Source: an uncultured Luteimonas sp.
GTDB taxonomy: Bacteria > Pseudomonadota > Gammaproteobacteria > Xanthomonadales > Xanthomonadaceae
Assembly (NCBI GenBank): GCA_938008415.1
Contig: CALLKI010000072.1
Coordinates: 1 to 61,886 of the forward strand
Direction of reading: 5' to 3'
Length of the DNA stretch: 61,886 bases
Each line of letters starts with the position of its first letter. The stretch's first letter is position 1. The notes beneath the pieces were generated by a model, which was not told where the DNA came from, searched no databases, and saw only the letters and a list, made by a program, of their open reading frames with translations. This document shows, one piece after another, positions 10,318 through 18,186 of the stretch. Made by a program: the position numbers and the translations under genes.

Positions 10318-11466
10318 ATGAGCGCCGCCATCGACATCGACGAGCTCGTCCGCCGCGAACTGCCCGCCGCGATGCGCGGCGATGCCATGGCCTACGGCCG
10401 CATCGTCGCGGCCAGCCAGAACGCGGTGACCGCGGTCGCGCTGGCCATCACCCGCGACGTCGCCAGCAGCGAGGACATCGCCCAGGAAGCCTTCATCTCC
10501 GCGTGGCACAACCTGCCGCGGCTGCGCAACCCGTCCAGCTTCCTGCCCTGGCTGCGGCAGATCACCCGCAACCTCGCGCAGGACCACCTGCGCCGAAACG
10601 GCAACCGCGCGCTCGACGGCGAGGCCGCGGAGATCGCGATCCAGCAGGCGGCCGACCCGGCCTCGTGCCCGATGGAGACCGCGATCGAGGACGAGCGCAA
10701 CGCGATCGCTGCAGACCTGATCTCCGAGCTGCCCGAGGAGACCCGCGAGGTGCTGCTGCTGTTCTACCGCGAGGGCCAGAGCTCGAAGCAGGTGGCACGG
10801 CTGCTGGGCCTGTCCGACGCCGCCGTGCGCAAGCGCCTGTCGCGGGCACGGCAGACCGTGCGCGAGGAACTGCTCAGGCGGTTCGGCGAGTTCGCGCGCA
10901 GCAGCGCGCCGTCGGCCGCGTTCGCGATCGGCGTCATCACCGCGCTCGGCGTCAGCAAGCCGGCCGCGGCGGCGGGCTTCGGCGGCATCGTCGCCAAGAC
11001 GGTGTTCCGCGGGGTGTTCGCGCGCTTCGCCATGGGCTTCGCCGGCGCCGCCGCGGGCAGCCTGCTCGGCGGCCTGGTGGCGGCCTGGTTCAGCCGTGGC
11101 ATCGTCTATGGCTACGCCGACAACATGGAGGAACTGGCCGTCATCCGCCGCTTCACCCACCGCTACATGCTGCTGACGCTGGTGCTGTCGGCAATGGTGG
11201 CCGCCACCCACTTCCTGTTCCACCAGCCGCATTACACCTTCGCCGCGATCGCCTTCACCCTGCTGGCGATGAACTGGCAGCTGCTGGTCATGCTGCCGCG
11301 GCTGATGGCGCCGATGATCGAGCGCGACGCCCGCCGCGACCCGGTCGGGGCGCCCGCGCGCCTGCTCGCCTACCGCCTGACCTGGGGCCGCACCGGGGTG
11401 ATGCTCAGCAATATCGTGGTGATCGGCTCGCTGCTGATCGTGCACCTGCGGTTCGGCGTGATCTAG
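10318..11466 (+). CDS. ECF-type sigma factor with C-terminal membrane domain
   Basis: RNA polymerase sigma-70 family protein of 382 aa, twice the length of a normal ECF sigma factor. Region 2 covers about residues 20-95 (ITRDVASSEDIAQEAFISAW, FLPWLRQITRNLAQDHLRR) and region 4 about 135-185 (ELPEETREVLLLFYREGQSS, ARLLGLSDAAVRKRLSRAR). The C-terminal 190 residues hold about four or five hydrophobic segments, for example GFAGAAAGSLLGGLVAAWF, YMLLTLVLSAMVAATHFLF and MLSNIVVIGSLLIVHLRF. Membrane tethering may replace a separate anti-sigma factor, as none is encoded next to it. The ATG chosen gives the usual sigma N-terminus; the long upstream reading frame is out of register with the DUF2007 gene and spurious. 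Confidence 0.85.
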   Translation: MSAAIDIDELVRRELPAAMRGDAMAYGRIVAASQNAVTAVALAITRDVASSEDIAQEAFISAWHNLPRLRNPSSFLPWLRQITRNLAQDHLRRNGNRALDGEAAEIAIQQAADPASCPMETAIEDERNAIAADLISELPEETREVLLLFYREGQSSKQVARLLGLSDAAVRKRLSRARQTVREELLRRFGEFARSSAPSAAFAIGVITALGVSKPAAAAGFGGIVAKTVFRGVFARFAMGFAGAAAGSLLGGLVAAWFSRGIVYGYADNMEELAVIRRFTHRYMLLTLVLSAMVAATHFLFHQPHYTFAAIAFTLLAMNWQLLVMLPRLMAPMIERDARRDPVGAPARLLAYRLTWGRTGVMLSNIVVIGSLLIVHLRFGVI

Positions 11467-11496
11467 GCGGCACGCCCGGGAGCACACCGGCAGAAC

Positions 11497-11533
11497 GAAG
11501 GCCCGCGTCCTGCGACGCGGGCCTTCGCGTTTC
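11497..11533 (+). terminator. Hairpin terminator of the sigma factor unit (bidirectional)
   Basis: GAAGGCCCGCGTC (11497-11509) and GACGCGGGCCTTC (11514-11526) form a perfect 13-bp stem with a CTGC loop, followed by a weak T-run (GCGTTT). It lies between convergent genes and likely serves both. Confidence 0.75.
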
Positions 11534-11544
11534 CGATGGGACCG

Positions 11545-12186
11545 TCAGCGTCCGCGCGCCGGGCGCAGCTCCCCGCGGTCAAGGAAGCCGTCGCGGTTCT
11601 CGTCCAGCCAGGCGAAGCGGTCCGCCAGGCGCGGCATCTTCTCGGCGACCTCGACGCGGCTGAGCTTGCCGTCGCCATTGAGGTCTGCCGCGGCGAAGCG
11701 CTCGTCGAAGCGCTTGCGCATTTCCGCCTCGCGCTGCGTGCGCTGGCGCTCGTGCCAGGCGCGCAGTTCGCCGCGCACGATGTAGCCGTCGCGGTTGGCG
11801 TCGATGGCGTCGAAGTGCTTCAGCAGCGGATGCGTGCCATCGCGGCCGGGGAACTTCGCCGCGGCGATTTCCCCGCGGCTCAGGCGGCCGTCACCGTCGG
11901 TGTCCAGCCGCTCCGGGCCGGCGTGGCGCATGCCGTGGCGCGGGCCGCGGTGGTGGCGTCCCTTCCACTGCGGGCGCTCGTCCGCATCCAGCCGGCCGTC
12001 CCCGTTCCTGTCGAGGCGGTCGAACATCGCGGCCAGGCGCGGATGCTTGGCGGCCTCGGCGCGGTCGATCACGCCGTCGCCGTTGGCATCCAGCGCGGGC
12101 CGCTGCGGATGCCCGGCCTGGGCCATGGCGGTGGTCGCGAACAGCGACAGGGCAATGGCGGCGATCAGGGTCTTGTTCGTCTTCAT
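11545..12186 (-). CDS. Secreted protein with six EF-hand loops
   Basis: Predicted periplasmic or secreted calcium-binding protein, 213 aa. A signal peptide (KTLIAAIALSLFATTAMAQ) is followed by six EF-hand-type loops: DANGDGVIDRAE, DRNGDGRLDADE, DTDGDGRLSRGE, DANRDGYIVRGE, DLNGDGKLSRVE and DENRDGFLDRGE. Loops four and six have Arg in place of Gly at the fourth position. The linker between loops two and three is His/Arg-rich (KGRHHRGPRHGMRH) and could bind metal. No enzymatic domain is present, so a calcium buffer or sensor role is inferred. It stands alone, convergent with the sigma factor gene. Confidence 0.85.
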   Translation of the reverse strand: MKTNKTLIAAIALSLFATTAMAQAGHPQRPALDANGDGVIDRAEAAKHPRLAAMFDRLDRNGDGRLDADERPQWKGRHHRGPRHGMRHAGPERLDTDGDGRLSRGEIAAAKFPGRDGTHPLLKHFDAIDANRDGYIVRGELRAWHERQRTQREAEMRKRFDERFAAADLNGDGKLSRVEVAEKMPRLADRFAWLDENRDGFLDRGELRPARGR

Positions 12187-12352
12187 GGTGTTTTCCTCGC
12201 GGGCGGCACCAGCGCCGCACTCGCAGGGATCAACGTCCGTGCCCTCGCCCCCGTTGACCCCGCCCCGCGCGGGTTCAGCCTGCGGACAGACACCGGTCGC
12301 AGCCGGCGCGACCGCGGGAAGCTATGCTGGCCGCACCGGGAGACGGCTGGCG

Positions 12353-13072
12353 ATGGGCGACAACGACTACCTGCGGCTGTTCCACAGCAGCGAGCACGAC
12401 TGCGGCTACTGGCCGGACCGCATGGCCCGCGACCTGGTGATCGACCCGCGCGACCCGCGCCTGCCCGCGCTCTACCCGCTCGCGCTGCAGTGGGGCTTCC
12501 GCCGCTCGGGCGACATCCTCTACCGGCCACATTGCAGCGGCTGCCGCGCCTGCGTGCCCGTGCGCATCCCCGTGGCCGCGTTCCGCCCGGACCGCAGCCA
12601 GCGCCGCACCCTGGCCCGCAACGCCGACGTGACCGCGCGGGTGCTGCCGGCCGGGCGTACCGGCGAACGCTTGGAGCTGTACCAGCGCTACCTTCGCCAC
12701 CGGCACCCGGGCGGCGGCATGGACAACCACGGCGCCGCGGAGTTCGACCAGTTCCTGGTCGGCACCTGGGCCGACATCCGCTTCCTCGAACTGCGCCTGC
12801 ATGGCAGGCTGGTCGCGGTCGCGGTCACCGACCTCGTGCCCGGCGCGCTGTCGGCGGTCTACACCTTCTATGACCCCGGCGAGCAGGCGCGCGGCCTCGG
12901 CACGCTCGCCATCCTTCGCCAGGTCGAATGGGCGGCGCGCGAAGGCCGCGACCACCTCTACCTCGGCTACTGGATCCCCGGACACGGCAAGATGGACTAC
13001 AAGCGCAGGTTCCGCCCCCTCGAGGCCTACGACGGCCGCACGTGGAAGCCCCTGGACCCGGGTGCGGCATGA
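12353..13072 (+). CDS. bpt: Arginyl/leucyl-tRNA-protein transferase Bpt (N-end rule)
   Basis: Adds an aminoacyl residue (Leu in characterised Bpt, Arg in eukaryotic ATE1) to proteins with N-terminal Asp or Glu, marking them for ClpAP. The 239-aa protein shows the ATE N-terminal block DCGYWPDRMARDLVIDPRD, the cysteine pattern CSGCRACVPVRIPV, and C-terminal GTLAILRQVEWAAREGRDHL with YLGYWIPGHGKMDYK(R)RF. The start ATG precedes GDNDYLRLFHSSEHDCGYW, as in homologues. Its stop overlaps the next start (ATGA), so it is coupled to the EEP gene. Confidence 0.92.
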   Translation: MGDNDYLRLFHSSEHDCGYWPDRMARDLVIDPRDPRLPALYPLALQWGFRRSGDILYRPHCSGCRACVPVRIPVAAFRPDRSQRRTLARNADVTARVLPAGRTGERLELYQRYLRHRHPGGGMDNHGAAEFDQFLVGTWADIRFLELRLHGRLVAVAVTDLVPGALSAVYTFYDPGEQARGLGTLAILRQVEWAAREGRDHLYLGYWIPGHGKMDYKRRFRPLEAYDGRTWKPLDPGAA

Positions 13073-14286
13073 CCCCGTCGCGCACCCTCATGCTCGTCGC
13101 CGCCTGCGTGCTGTCCGCGTGCGCGCAGGCTCCCTCACGGACGCAGACCCACGCGCAGGCCCCGATGCCCGAACCGACGATCCGCATCGCCACCTACAAC
13201 GTCTCGCTCTTCGACGACGAGGCCGGCGGCCTGGTGCGCCGGCTGGACGCGGGTGACGACGCGGCGCGGAAGATCGCCGCGGTCCTGCAGCGGGTACGCC
13301 CCGACATCGTGCTGCTCAACGAGTTCGACTACGACGCCGATGGCCGCGCCGCGGACCTGTTCCAGCGCGGATACCTGGAACGGCCGCAGGAAGGCGGCGG
13401 GGAGCCGCTGCACTACCCGTACCGCTACCTCGCGCCGGTGAATACCGGCGTGCCCAGCGGCCTCGACCTCGACGGCAACGGCAGCATCGGCGGCGAGGGC
13501 CGCGACCGTGGCAACGATGCCTGGGGCTATGGCCTGCATCCGGGCCAGTACGGCATGCTGCTGCTGTCGCGCTTCCCGATCGACGAAGGCGCGGCGCGCG
13601 GCTTCCGCCTGCTGAAGTGGAGCGACATTCCCGGCGCGCGCCGCCCGCACGACCCGGACAGCGGCCGGCCGTTCCATCCCGACGAAGTCTGGGCGCAGCT
13701 TCGGCTGTCCTCGAAGTCACACTGGGACGTGCCGGTGAGCACGCCGCTGGGCGTGGTCCACGTGCTGGCCTCGCACCCCACGCCGCCCACGTTCGACGGC
13801 CCCGAGAACCGCAACGGCCTGCGCAACCACGACGAGATCCGGCTGTGGCGCGAATACATCTCGCCAGGCGAACGGCCGTGGCTGTGCGACGACGACGGAC
13901 GCTGCGGCGGGCTGGCGGAGGACGCGCGCTTCGTGATCCTGGGCGACCTCAACAACGACCCGGTGGACGGCGATGGCGAGCACGGGGCCATCGTCGAACT
14001 GCTCGAGCACCCGCGCGTGCTGCGCGCGCCCGCGCCGCGCAGCGAAGGCGCCGTGGCCGCCGCGGAGGCCGCCGGCGGCGCGAACACGTCCCACCGCGGC
14101 GCGCACGCCCACGACACCGCCAGCCTGCACCCGCGCGTGGGCAACCTGCGGCTGGACTACGTGCTGCCCTCGACCGGCTTCCGCTTCCTCGGCAGTGGCG
14201 TGTTCTGGCCGGCCCCGGGACAGCCCGGTGCCGACCTGGTCGAGGCCAGCGACCACAGGCTGGTCTGGGTGGACCTCGCCAACTGA
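13069..14286 (+). CDS. Endonuclease/exonuclease/phosphatase-family lipoprotein
   Basis: EEP-fold hydrolase, 405 aa, exported as a probable lipoprotein (lipobox LSAC near residue 17). Fold motifs are in order: IRIATYNVSLFDD, DIVLLNEFDYD (metal-binding Glu), VHVLASHPTPP, VILGDLNNDPVDGD and the final SDHRLVWVDL. The family includes DNases, sphingomyelinases and phosphodiesterases; the 80-residue insertions and periplasmic location fit an extracytoplasmic nuclease or phosphodiesterase. An EF-hand-like loop, DLDGNGSIGGEG, is inserted about residue 140 and could bind calcium. It is translationally coupled to bpt by a four-base overlap. Confidence 0.85.
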   Translation: MTPSRTLMLVAACVLSACAQAPSRTQTHAQAPMPEPTIRIATYNVSLFDDEAGGLVRRLDAGDDAARKIAAVLQRVRPDIVLLNEFDYDADGRAADLFQRGYLERPQEGGGEPLHYPYRYLAPVNTGVPSGLDLDGNGSIGGEGRDRGNDAWGYGLHPGQYGMLLLSRFPIDEGAARGFRLLKWSDIPGARRPHDPDSGRPFHPDEVWAQLRLSSKSHWDVPVSTPLGVVHVLASHPTPPTFDGPENRNGLRNHDEIRLWREYISPGERPWLCDDDGRCGGLAEDARFVILGDLNNDPVDGDGEHGAIVELLEHPRVLRAPAPRSEGAVAAAEAAGGANTSHRGAHAHDTASLHPRVGNLRLDYVLPSTGFRFLGSGVFWPAPGQPGADLVEASDHRLVWVDLAN

Positions 14287-14294
14287 TCGGCCCT

Positions 14295-14588
14295 TCAGCG
14301 GGCCGCAGGCTCCGGCGCATGCGGCCGGAACCCGAAGGTGTCCTCCTGCTGGCTGGACACGATCATCAGCACCATGCCGGAGGGCACCATCAGCTCGACC
14401 GTCAGCTCCCGGCCTTCCTGGGTCCGGCCGCGCAGCGTCATCTCGACGAAGGCGCCGGCGGTGTCCACCTCCGCGCAGGCCACGTGCGGGCCGACCGGGC
14501 TGTCCTGCAGGTAGGGCCTGATCGCATCCCCCAGCATCTCGAGCGCCTGCGGGAAGAAGAAGACCGCGTAGCCACTGTGTCCGTTCAT
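14295..14588 (-). CDS. Small soluble protein of unknown function
   Basis: A 97-aa protein without signal peptide or membrane segment. It reads as a compact alpha/beta domain with hydrophobic strands (ELTVELMVPSGMVLMIVSSQQ) and one cysteine. I do not recognise the family. The ATG is preceded by a strong GGAGGGGG site, which also separates it from a longer spurious start. It is convergent with the EEP gene and diverges from the SPFH operon, whose operator lies about 70 bases upstream of this start, so the same regulator could affect it. Confidence 0.6.
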   Translation of the reverse strand: MNGHSGYAVFFFPQALEMLGDAIRPYLQDSPVGPHVACAEVDTAGAFVEMTLRGRTQEGRELTVELMVPSGMVLMIVSSQQEDTFGFRPHAPEPAAR

Positions 14589-14655
14589 GCACCCCCTCCG
14601 GATCGAAGACGCCGCCATGTTCGCAGATCGCCGGGCGCGGCGGCCCCGGCCCATC

Positions 14656-14690
14656 TTGTCAGATTGATATCTATTTGATATCAGATTGCA
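14656..14690 (+). promoter_or_regulatory. Operator/promoter of the SPFH operon: 11-bp-phased TTGATATC repeats
   Basis: An AT-rich patch in very GC-rich DNA holds TTGATATC twice, exactly 11 bp apart (14664 and 14675). The two copies also create a 19-bp inverted repeat, TGATATCTATTTGATATCA, with 7-bp arms. TTGTCA (14656-14661) and TATCAG (14679-14684), 17 bp apart, are a possible weak promoter overlapped by the repeat. One-turn spacing and dyad symmetry are what a dimeric repressor or activator would read. The Arc/RHH protein of the operon is the nearest candidate binder. Confidence 0.65.
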
Positions 14691-14828
14691 AGCAGAGGGA
14701 GGGCGTCATGTCACATCCGGTCCGCCCGGCCCGACATGGCCTGCGGAGGGCCGCCACCGGCCCCGCCGGCCCGACCGGTCCCGGCCGGCGCGCCCCGACC
14801 CGAACACCATTCCGCGGAGAGTGCTGCC

Positions 14829-15674
14829 ATGAAGGAAAACCACGTCCGTTCGCTGCCCGGCATCCCCATGCTGCTCGTCCTGTTGGCCGCAATCGTGGCC
14901 GGCCTGTGGCTGGCCATCGGGTTGAAGATGCTCGTCACGGGCATCGTGGTCACCCTCGTTGCGGCGTTCCTGCTCGCCGGCCTGTACACGCTCGAGCCCA
15001 ACCAGGCCGCGGTGCTGACCCTGTTCGGCCGCTACGTGGGCACGGTCAAGGACAGCGGCCTGCGCTGGAACAACCCCTTCTACGCCAAGAAGAAGATCTC
15101 CCTGCGCGTGCGCAACTTCGAGAGCGGCAAGCTCAAGGTGAACGAACTGGACGGCTCGCCGATCGAGATCGGCGCGGTGATCGTCTGGCGCGTGGTGGAC
15201 TCCGCCGAGGCCGTGTTCAACGTCGACGACTACGAAAGCTTCGTCCACATCCAGTCCGAGGCGGCCCTGCGCGCGATGGCCACCAGCTACTCCTACGACT
15301 CGCACGAGGAAGGCCAGATCTCGCTGCGCAGCCACCCGCAGGAAGTCTCGCAGCACCTGCAGGAGCAGATCGCCGAGCGCCTGCATGCCGCCGGCGTCGA
15401 GGTGATCGAGGCCCGGATCAGCCACCTCGCCTATGCCCCTGAAATCGCGCAGGCCATGCTGCAGCGCCAGCAGGCCAACGCGGTGATCGCCGCGCGCACC
15501 CGGATCGTCGCCGGCGCCGTGGGCATGGTCGAGATGGCGCTGGCCGAGCTGCAGAAGAACGGCGTGGTCGAACTGGACGAGGAGCGCAAGGCGCAGATGG
15601 TCAGCAACCTGCTGGTCGTGCTCTGCGGCGACCGCAGCACCCAGCCGATCGTCAACGCCGGCTCGCTGTACTGA
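14829..15674 (+). CDS. SPFH/band-7 membrane scaffold protein
   Basis: Stomatin/prohibitin-type protein of 281 aa, first gene of a four-gene operon. Two hydrophobic segments (MLLVLLAAIVAGLWLAIGL and LVTGIVVTLVAAFLLAGLY, about residues 14-50) anchor it in the inner membrane; LEPNQAAVLTLFGRYVGTV begins the SPFH domain. The C-terminal region is helical (QEQIAERLHAAGVEVIEARI, MLQRQQANAVIAARTRIVAG) as in oligomerising band-7 proteins. The start has a GGAGAG site; the ATG 120 bases upstream opens a different frame. Such proteins form membrane microdomains and often respond to membrane stress; that role is inferred here. Confidence 0.88.
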   Translation: MKENHVRSLPGIPMLLVLLAAIVAGLWLAIGLKMLVTGIVVTLVAAFLLAGLYTLEPNQAAVLTLFGRYVGTVKDSGLRWNNPFYAKKKISLRVRNFESGKLKVNELDGSPIEIGAVIVWRVVDSAEAVFNVDDYESFVHIQSEAALRAMATSYSYDSHEEGQISLRSHPQEVSQHLQEQIAERLHAAGVEVIEARISHLAYAPEIAQAMLQRQQANAVIAARTRIVAGAVGMVEMALAELQKNGVVELDEERKAQMVSNLLVVLCGDRSTQPIVNAGSLY

Positions 15675-15683
15675 GGACGGGGC

Positions 15684-15971
15684 ATGGATCCGCTGGTCCC
15701 CCTGGCCGTCGCCCTGACCGGCGGCCTGCCCGCGCTGGGCATCGCCGTGTGGACCGCACGCTCGGAGAATCCGCAGCTGCGCGCCGGCGCGCGGCGCTGG
15801 GCGCTGGTCGCGCTGGTGATCCTGTGCGGCGCGGCCGCCCTGTACTTCGCCGGCGGCAACCGCTCCGCGGCCATCGTGGTCGTGGCCGCCATGGCGTTGG
15901 CGGTCAACGGCCTGCTGCTGTCCCTGGCGCTCCATGTGCGCCGCAGCGGACGGGGGGACCCTGGACGATGA
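15684..15971 (+). CDS. Small three-helix membrane protein of the SPFH operon
   Basis: A 95-aa protein with three hydrophobic segments (LVPLAVALTGGLPALGIAVW, WALVALVILCGAAALYFAGG, AAIVVVAAMALAVNGLLLSLAL). No known domain. It starts nine bases after the SPFH stop and overlaps the Arc gene by four bases, so it is clearly part of the operon. It may be a partner or regulator of the SPFH scaffold, but no function can be read from the sequence. Confidence 0.7.
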   Translation: MDPLVPLAVALTGGLPALGIAVWTARSENPQLRAGARRWALVALVILCGAAALYFAGGNRSAAIVVVAAMALAVNGLLLSLALHVRRSGRGDPGR

Positions 15972-16165
15972 GCACGAAGAAGGCCTACCCGCTGCGCATC
16001 GGCACCGAAGTGCTGGAGGCCATGCAGAAATGGGCCGACGACGAGCTGCGCAGCCTCAACGCGCAGATCGAGTACGTCCTGCGCGACGCGCTGCGCAAGG
16101 CCGGGCGCCTGCCGGGCCCGCAGGCACGCGCGCAGGACGATGGGGAAAAGGAGGCCCGGGAATGA
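15968..16165 (+). CDS. Arc/MetJ-type ribbon-helix-helix DNA-binding protein
   Basis: A 65-aa protein with the Arc-family pattern KKAYPLRIGTEVLEAMQKWA followed by DELRSLNAQIEYVLRDALRK: a beta strand with alternating polar contacts and two helices. RHH proteins bind DNA as dimers in the major groove, often on direct repeats one turn apart, which matches the TTGATATC repeats before the operon. Autoregulation is therefore likely but inferred. It overlaps genes on both sides by four bases (ATGA). The tail is acidic and disordered (ARAQDDGEKEARE). No toxin gene is adjacent. Confidence 0.82.
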   Translation: MSTKKAYPLRIGTEVLEAMQKWADDELRSLNAQIEYVLRDALRKAGRLPGPQARAQDDGEKEARE

Positions 16166-16734
16166 GCCGCCTCGACCGGGACGCGCGGGAATTCGCGCTG
16201 GCGCCGTTGTCCCCCACCGCGTTGTGGCTGCTGCCGCTGCTGTGGCTGGCACTGGTCGTGGTGGTGCTCGCGCTGCACCACGAGCGGCTGCTGCAACCTG
16301 TGCCCGGCAACCCGGTGCCCGCCTGGCTGATGACGATGGCCGGCCTGGCGCTGGTCCTGGCCGTGCCGTTCCTCCTGCTCCACCTGCGCCACATCCGCAT
16401 CGTCGACGGGATGCTGTCCATCCGGGCCGCCGCGGTGTTCGCCCATCGCGTGGCCCCGGCCGAACTGGACCTTGGGCGCGCGCGCATCGTCAGCCTCGAC
16501 GAGCATGACGGGTTCCGGCCGCGCGTGCGGCTGTGGGGCCTGCGCCTGCCCGGCTTCAGCGCCGGCCACTTCCTGCTGCGCAACCGGGCGCGCGCCTTCT
16601 GCCTGCTGACCCGGAACGACAAGGTGCTGGTGCTGCCGCGGCACGACGGCCGCCTCATCCTGCTCTGCCCGGAGAAACCGCAGGCGCTGCTGGAAAGGCT
16701 GCGCGGGTTGGCCGGAACCGCGGCCCGGTCTTAA
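16162..16734 (+). CDS. Membrane protein with bacterial PH-like domain
   Basis: A 190-aa protein with two membrane segments (LWLLPLLWLALVVVVLALH, LMTMAGLALVLAVPFLLLHL, about residues 20-85) and a C-terminal domain of about 100 residues. That domain starts HIRIVDGMLSIRAAAVFAHR and resembles bacterial PH domains, typified by the conserved basic strand-turn pattern and KVLVLPRHDGRLILLCPEKP. Last gene of the SPFH operon, overlapping the Arc gene by four bases. PH-like membrane proteins recur beside SPFH proteins, suggesting a shared envelope function. Confidence 0.65.
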   Translation: MSRLDRDAREFALAPLSPTALWLLPLLWLALVVVVLALHHERLLQPVPGNPVPAWLMTMAGLALVLAVPFLLLHLRHIRIVDGMLSIRAAAVFAHRVAPAELDLGRARIVSLDEHDGFRPRVRLWGLRLPGFSAGHFLLRNRARAFCLLTRNDKVLVLPRHDGRLILLCPEKPQALLERLRGLAGTAARS

Positions 16735-16743
16735 GCTGGCGCG

Positions 16744-17547
16744 ATGCGCCGCCAGCCCCGCACCCTGCTCAACACGCCGCACATCGAGCTGTGGCCCGCA
16801 TGGCTGCTGCGCGCGCGCGGCAACCACGATGCCCGTGTCCTGGCGCGCGCCCGTTGGGTGCTGCGCCGCAAGCGCGACGGCCGCTACCTTGCCGCGGTAC
16901 TGCCGGAAGGCCTGATGCCGCTCGTGCCGCGCTGGAACCGCGAGCCGGGACTCGACGCGGCGCTGGACGCGCTCGACGCGCTGCCGCCATCGCTGCGCCC
17001 CGGCATCGATGCGGTCCCGGAACTGCCCCTGGACCACATCGGGATCCGCCTTGGGCAGCTCGGCATCGACGCCGGCGACTACGCCAGGCGCACCGGGCTT
17101 GCCCCCGTCGCCGAGCCGTCGTGGCTGGCGCTGGCCGGCTTCGACCGCTACCGGCGGCCACTGTGGCTGCACGCCGACGCGGCGCGCGCGTGGAAGCACA
17201 TGCAACAGGCCGCGCTGCGCGACGGCATCGTGCTGGAAGCGATCTCGGGCTGGCGCAGCCACGACTACCAGCTCGGGATCTTCGAGCGCAAGCTCGCGCG
17301 CGGGCAGACCCTCGGGCAGATCCTCGAGGTCAATGCCGCACCGGGCTTCAGCGAGCACCACGGCGGCCGCGCGCTCGACATCGGCACACCGGGCGAGCCG
17401 CCGGCCGAGGAATCGTTCGAACGCACCGCCGCCTTCGCCTGGCTGCGCAGTCACGCCGGCGGGTTCGGCTTTGGCATGAGCTACCCCCGGGGCAACCCGC
17501 ATGGCATCGCCTACGAGCCCTGGCACTGGATGTACGCCGGGGGCTGA
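16744..17547 (+). CDS. M15 family D-alanyl-D-alanine carboxypeptidase (VanY-like)
   Basis: Zinc peptidase of the VanY/M15B family, 267 aa, that trims the terminal D-Ala of peptidoglycan stems. Zinc ligands are in SEHHGGRALDIGTPG (His and Asp) and EPWHWMYAGG (His). The substrate region ISGWRSHDYQLGIFERKL is conserved. The first 130 residues are unusual for the family and carry no signal peptide, so export is uncertain. TAAGCT sits six bases before the ATG, another candidate leaderless start. Confidence 0.88.
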   Translation: MRRQPRTLLNTPHIELWPAWLLRARGNHDARVLARARWVLRRKRDGRYLAAVLPEGLMPLVPRWNREPGLDAALDALDALPPSLRPGIDAVPELPLDHIGIRLGQLGIDAGDYARRTGLAPVAEPSWLALAGFDRYRRPLWLHADAARAWKHMQQAALRDGIVLEAISGWRSHDYQLGIFERKLARGQTLGQILEVNAAPGFSEHHGGRALDIGTPGEPPAEESFERTAAFAWLRSHAGGFGFGMSYPRGNPHGIAYEPWHWMYAGG

Positions 17548-17625
17548 AGTCACGTCCCGGGCGGGGTTGCGCATGATCAAGGCCTGGCCGGCGCCATCGC
17601 ATAGACTGCGGGCCATTTCCCGGGT

Positions 17626-18177
17626 ATGCGAACCGCCATGAGCCTCCTGCGCCACTACCGTTTCCGGCCCTCCCTGGTCGTCCTGCACTGGCTGACCCTG
17701 GCCCTGCTGGCCGCGGTCTACGCCACCATGGAACTGCGTGGACTGTTCCCGCGCGGCAGCGTGCCGCGCTAGGCGATGAAGACGGCGCACTACTTCCTGG
17801 GCCTGGCGGTGTTCGCGGTGACGCTGCTGCGGCTCGTGCTCCGCGCGACCGGCCACCCCCCGCCGATCAACCCGCCGCCGCCCGCCTGGCAGGCGGTGCT
17901 GGCACGCATCGTCGCGCTGGCGATGTACGCGCTGATGCTGGCGATGCCGGTGATCGGCTACCTGATCCTCGGCGCCGACGGCAAGGCACCGGCCATCGGC
18001 GGCTGGTCGCTGCCGGTGCTGGTGCCGGGATCGATGCCCGCCGATGCGCTCGGGTCCTGGCACGAAGGGATCGCACTGGCCGGATACTGGCTGGTCGGCC
18101 TGCATGCGGCGGCGGCGCTCTACCACCACCACATCCGCGGGGACAACACCCTGCTGCGGATGTCGCTGCGCCGCTGA
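17626..18177 (+). pseudogene. Cytochrome b561 gene interrupted by an in-frame amber codon
   Basis: Reading from ATG 17626 (or 17638) gives the b561 start LLRHYRFRPSLVVLHWLTLA with a heme-ligand histidine in the first helix, through MELRGLFPRGSVPR, then TAG at 17770-17772. The same frame continues AMKTAHYFLGLAVFAVTLLR to HAAAALYHHHIRGDNTLLRM and a normal stop. Total length matches the usual 175-185 codons and nothing is missing, so a single GAG-to-TAG change explains it (the family typically has REAMKT here). The ATG just after the stop could restart translation but would omit the first helix and its histidine. A sequencing error remains possible. Confidence 0.82.
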
Positions 18178-18186
18178 GCCCGCGCT

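Noticed and set aside
14675..15442. Open frame starting upstream of the SPFH gene
   Set aside because: After about 40 codons it overlaps SPFH in another frame and reads as Arg/Gly-rich shadow; only its strong start signal is kept as an observation.
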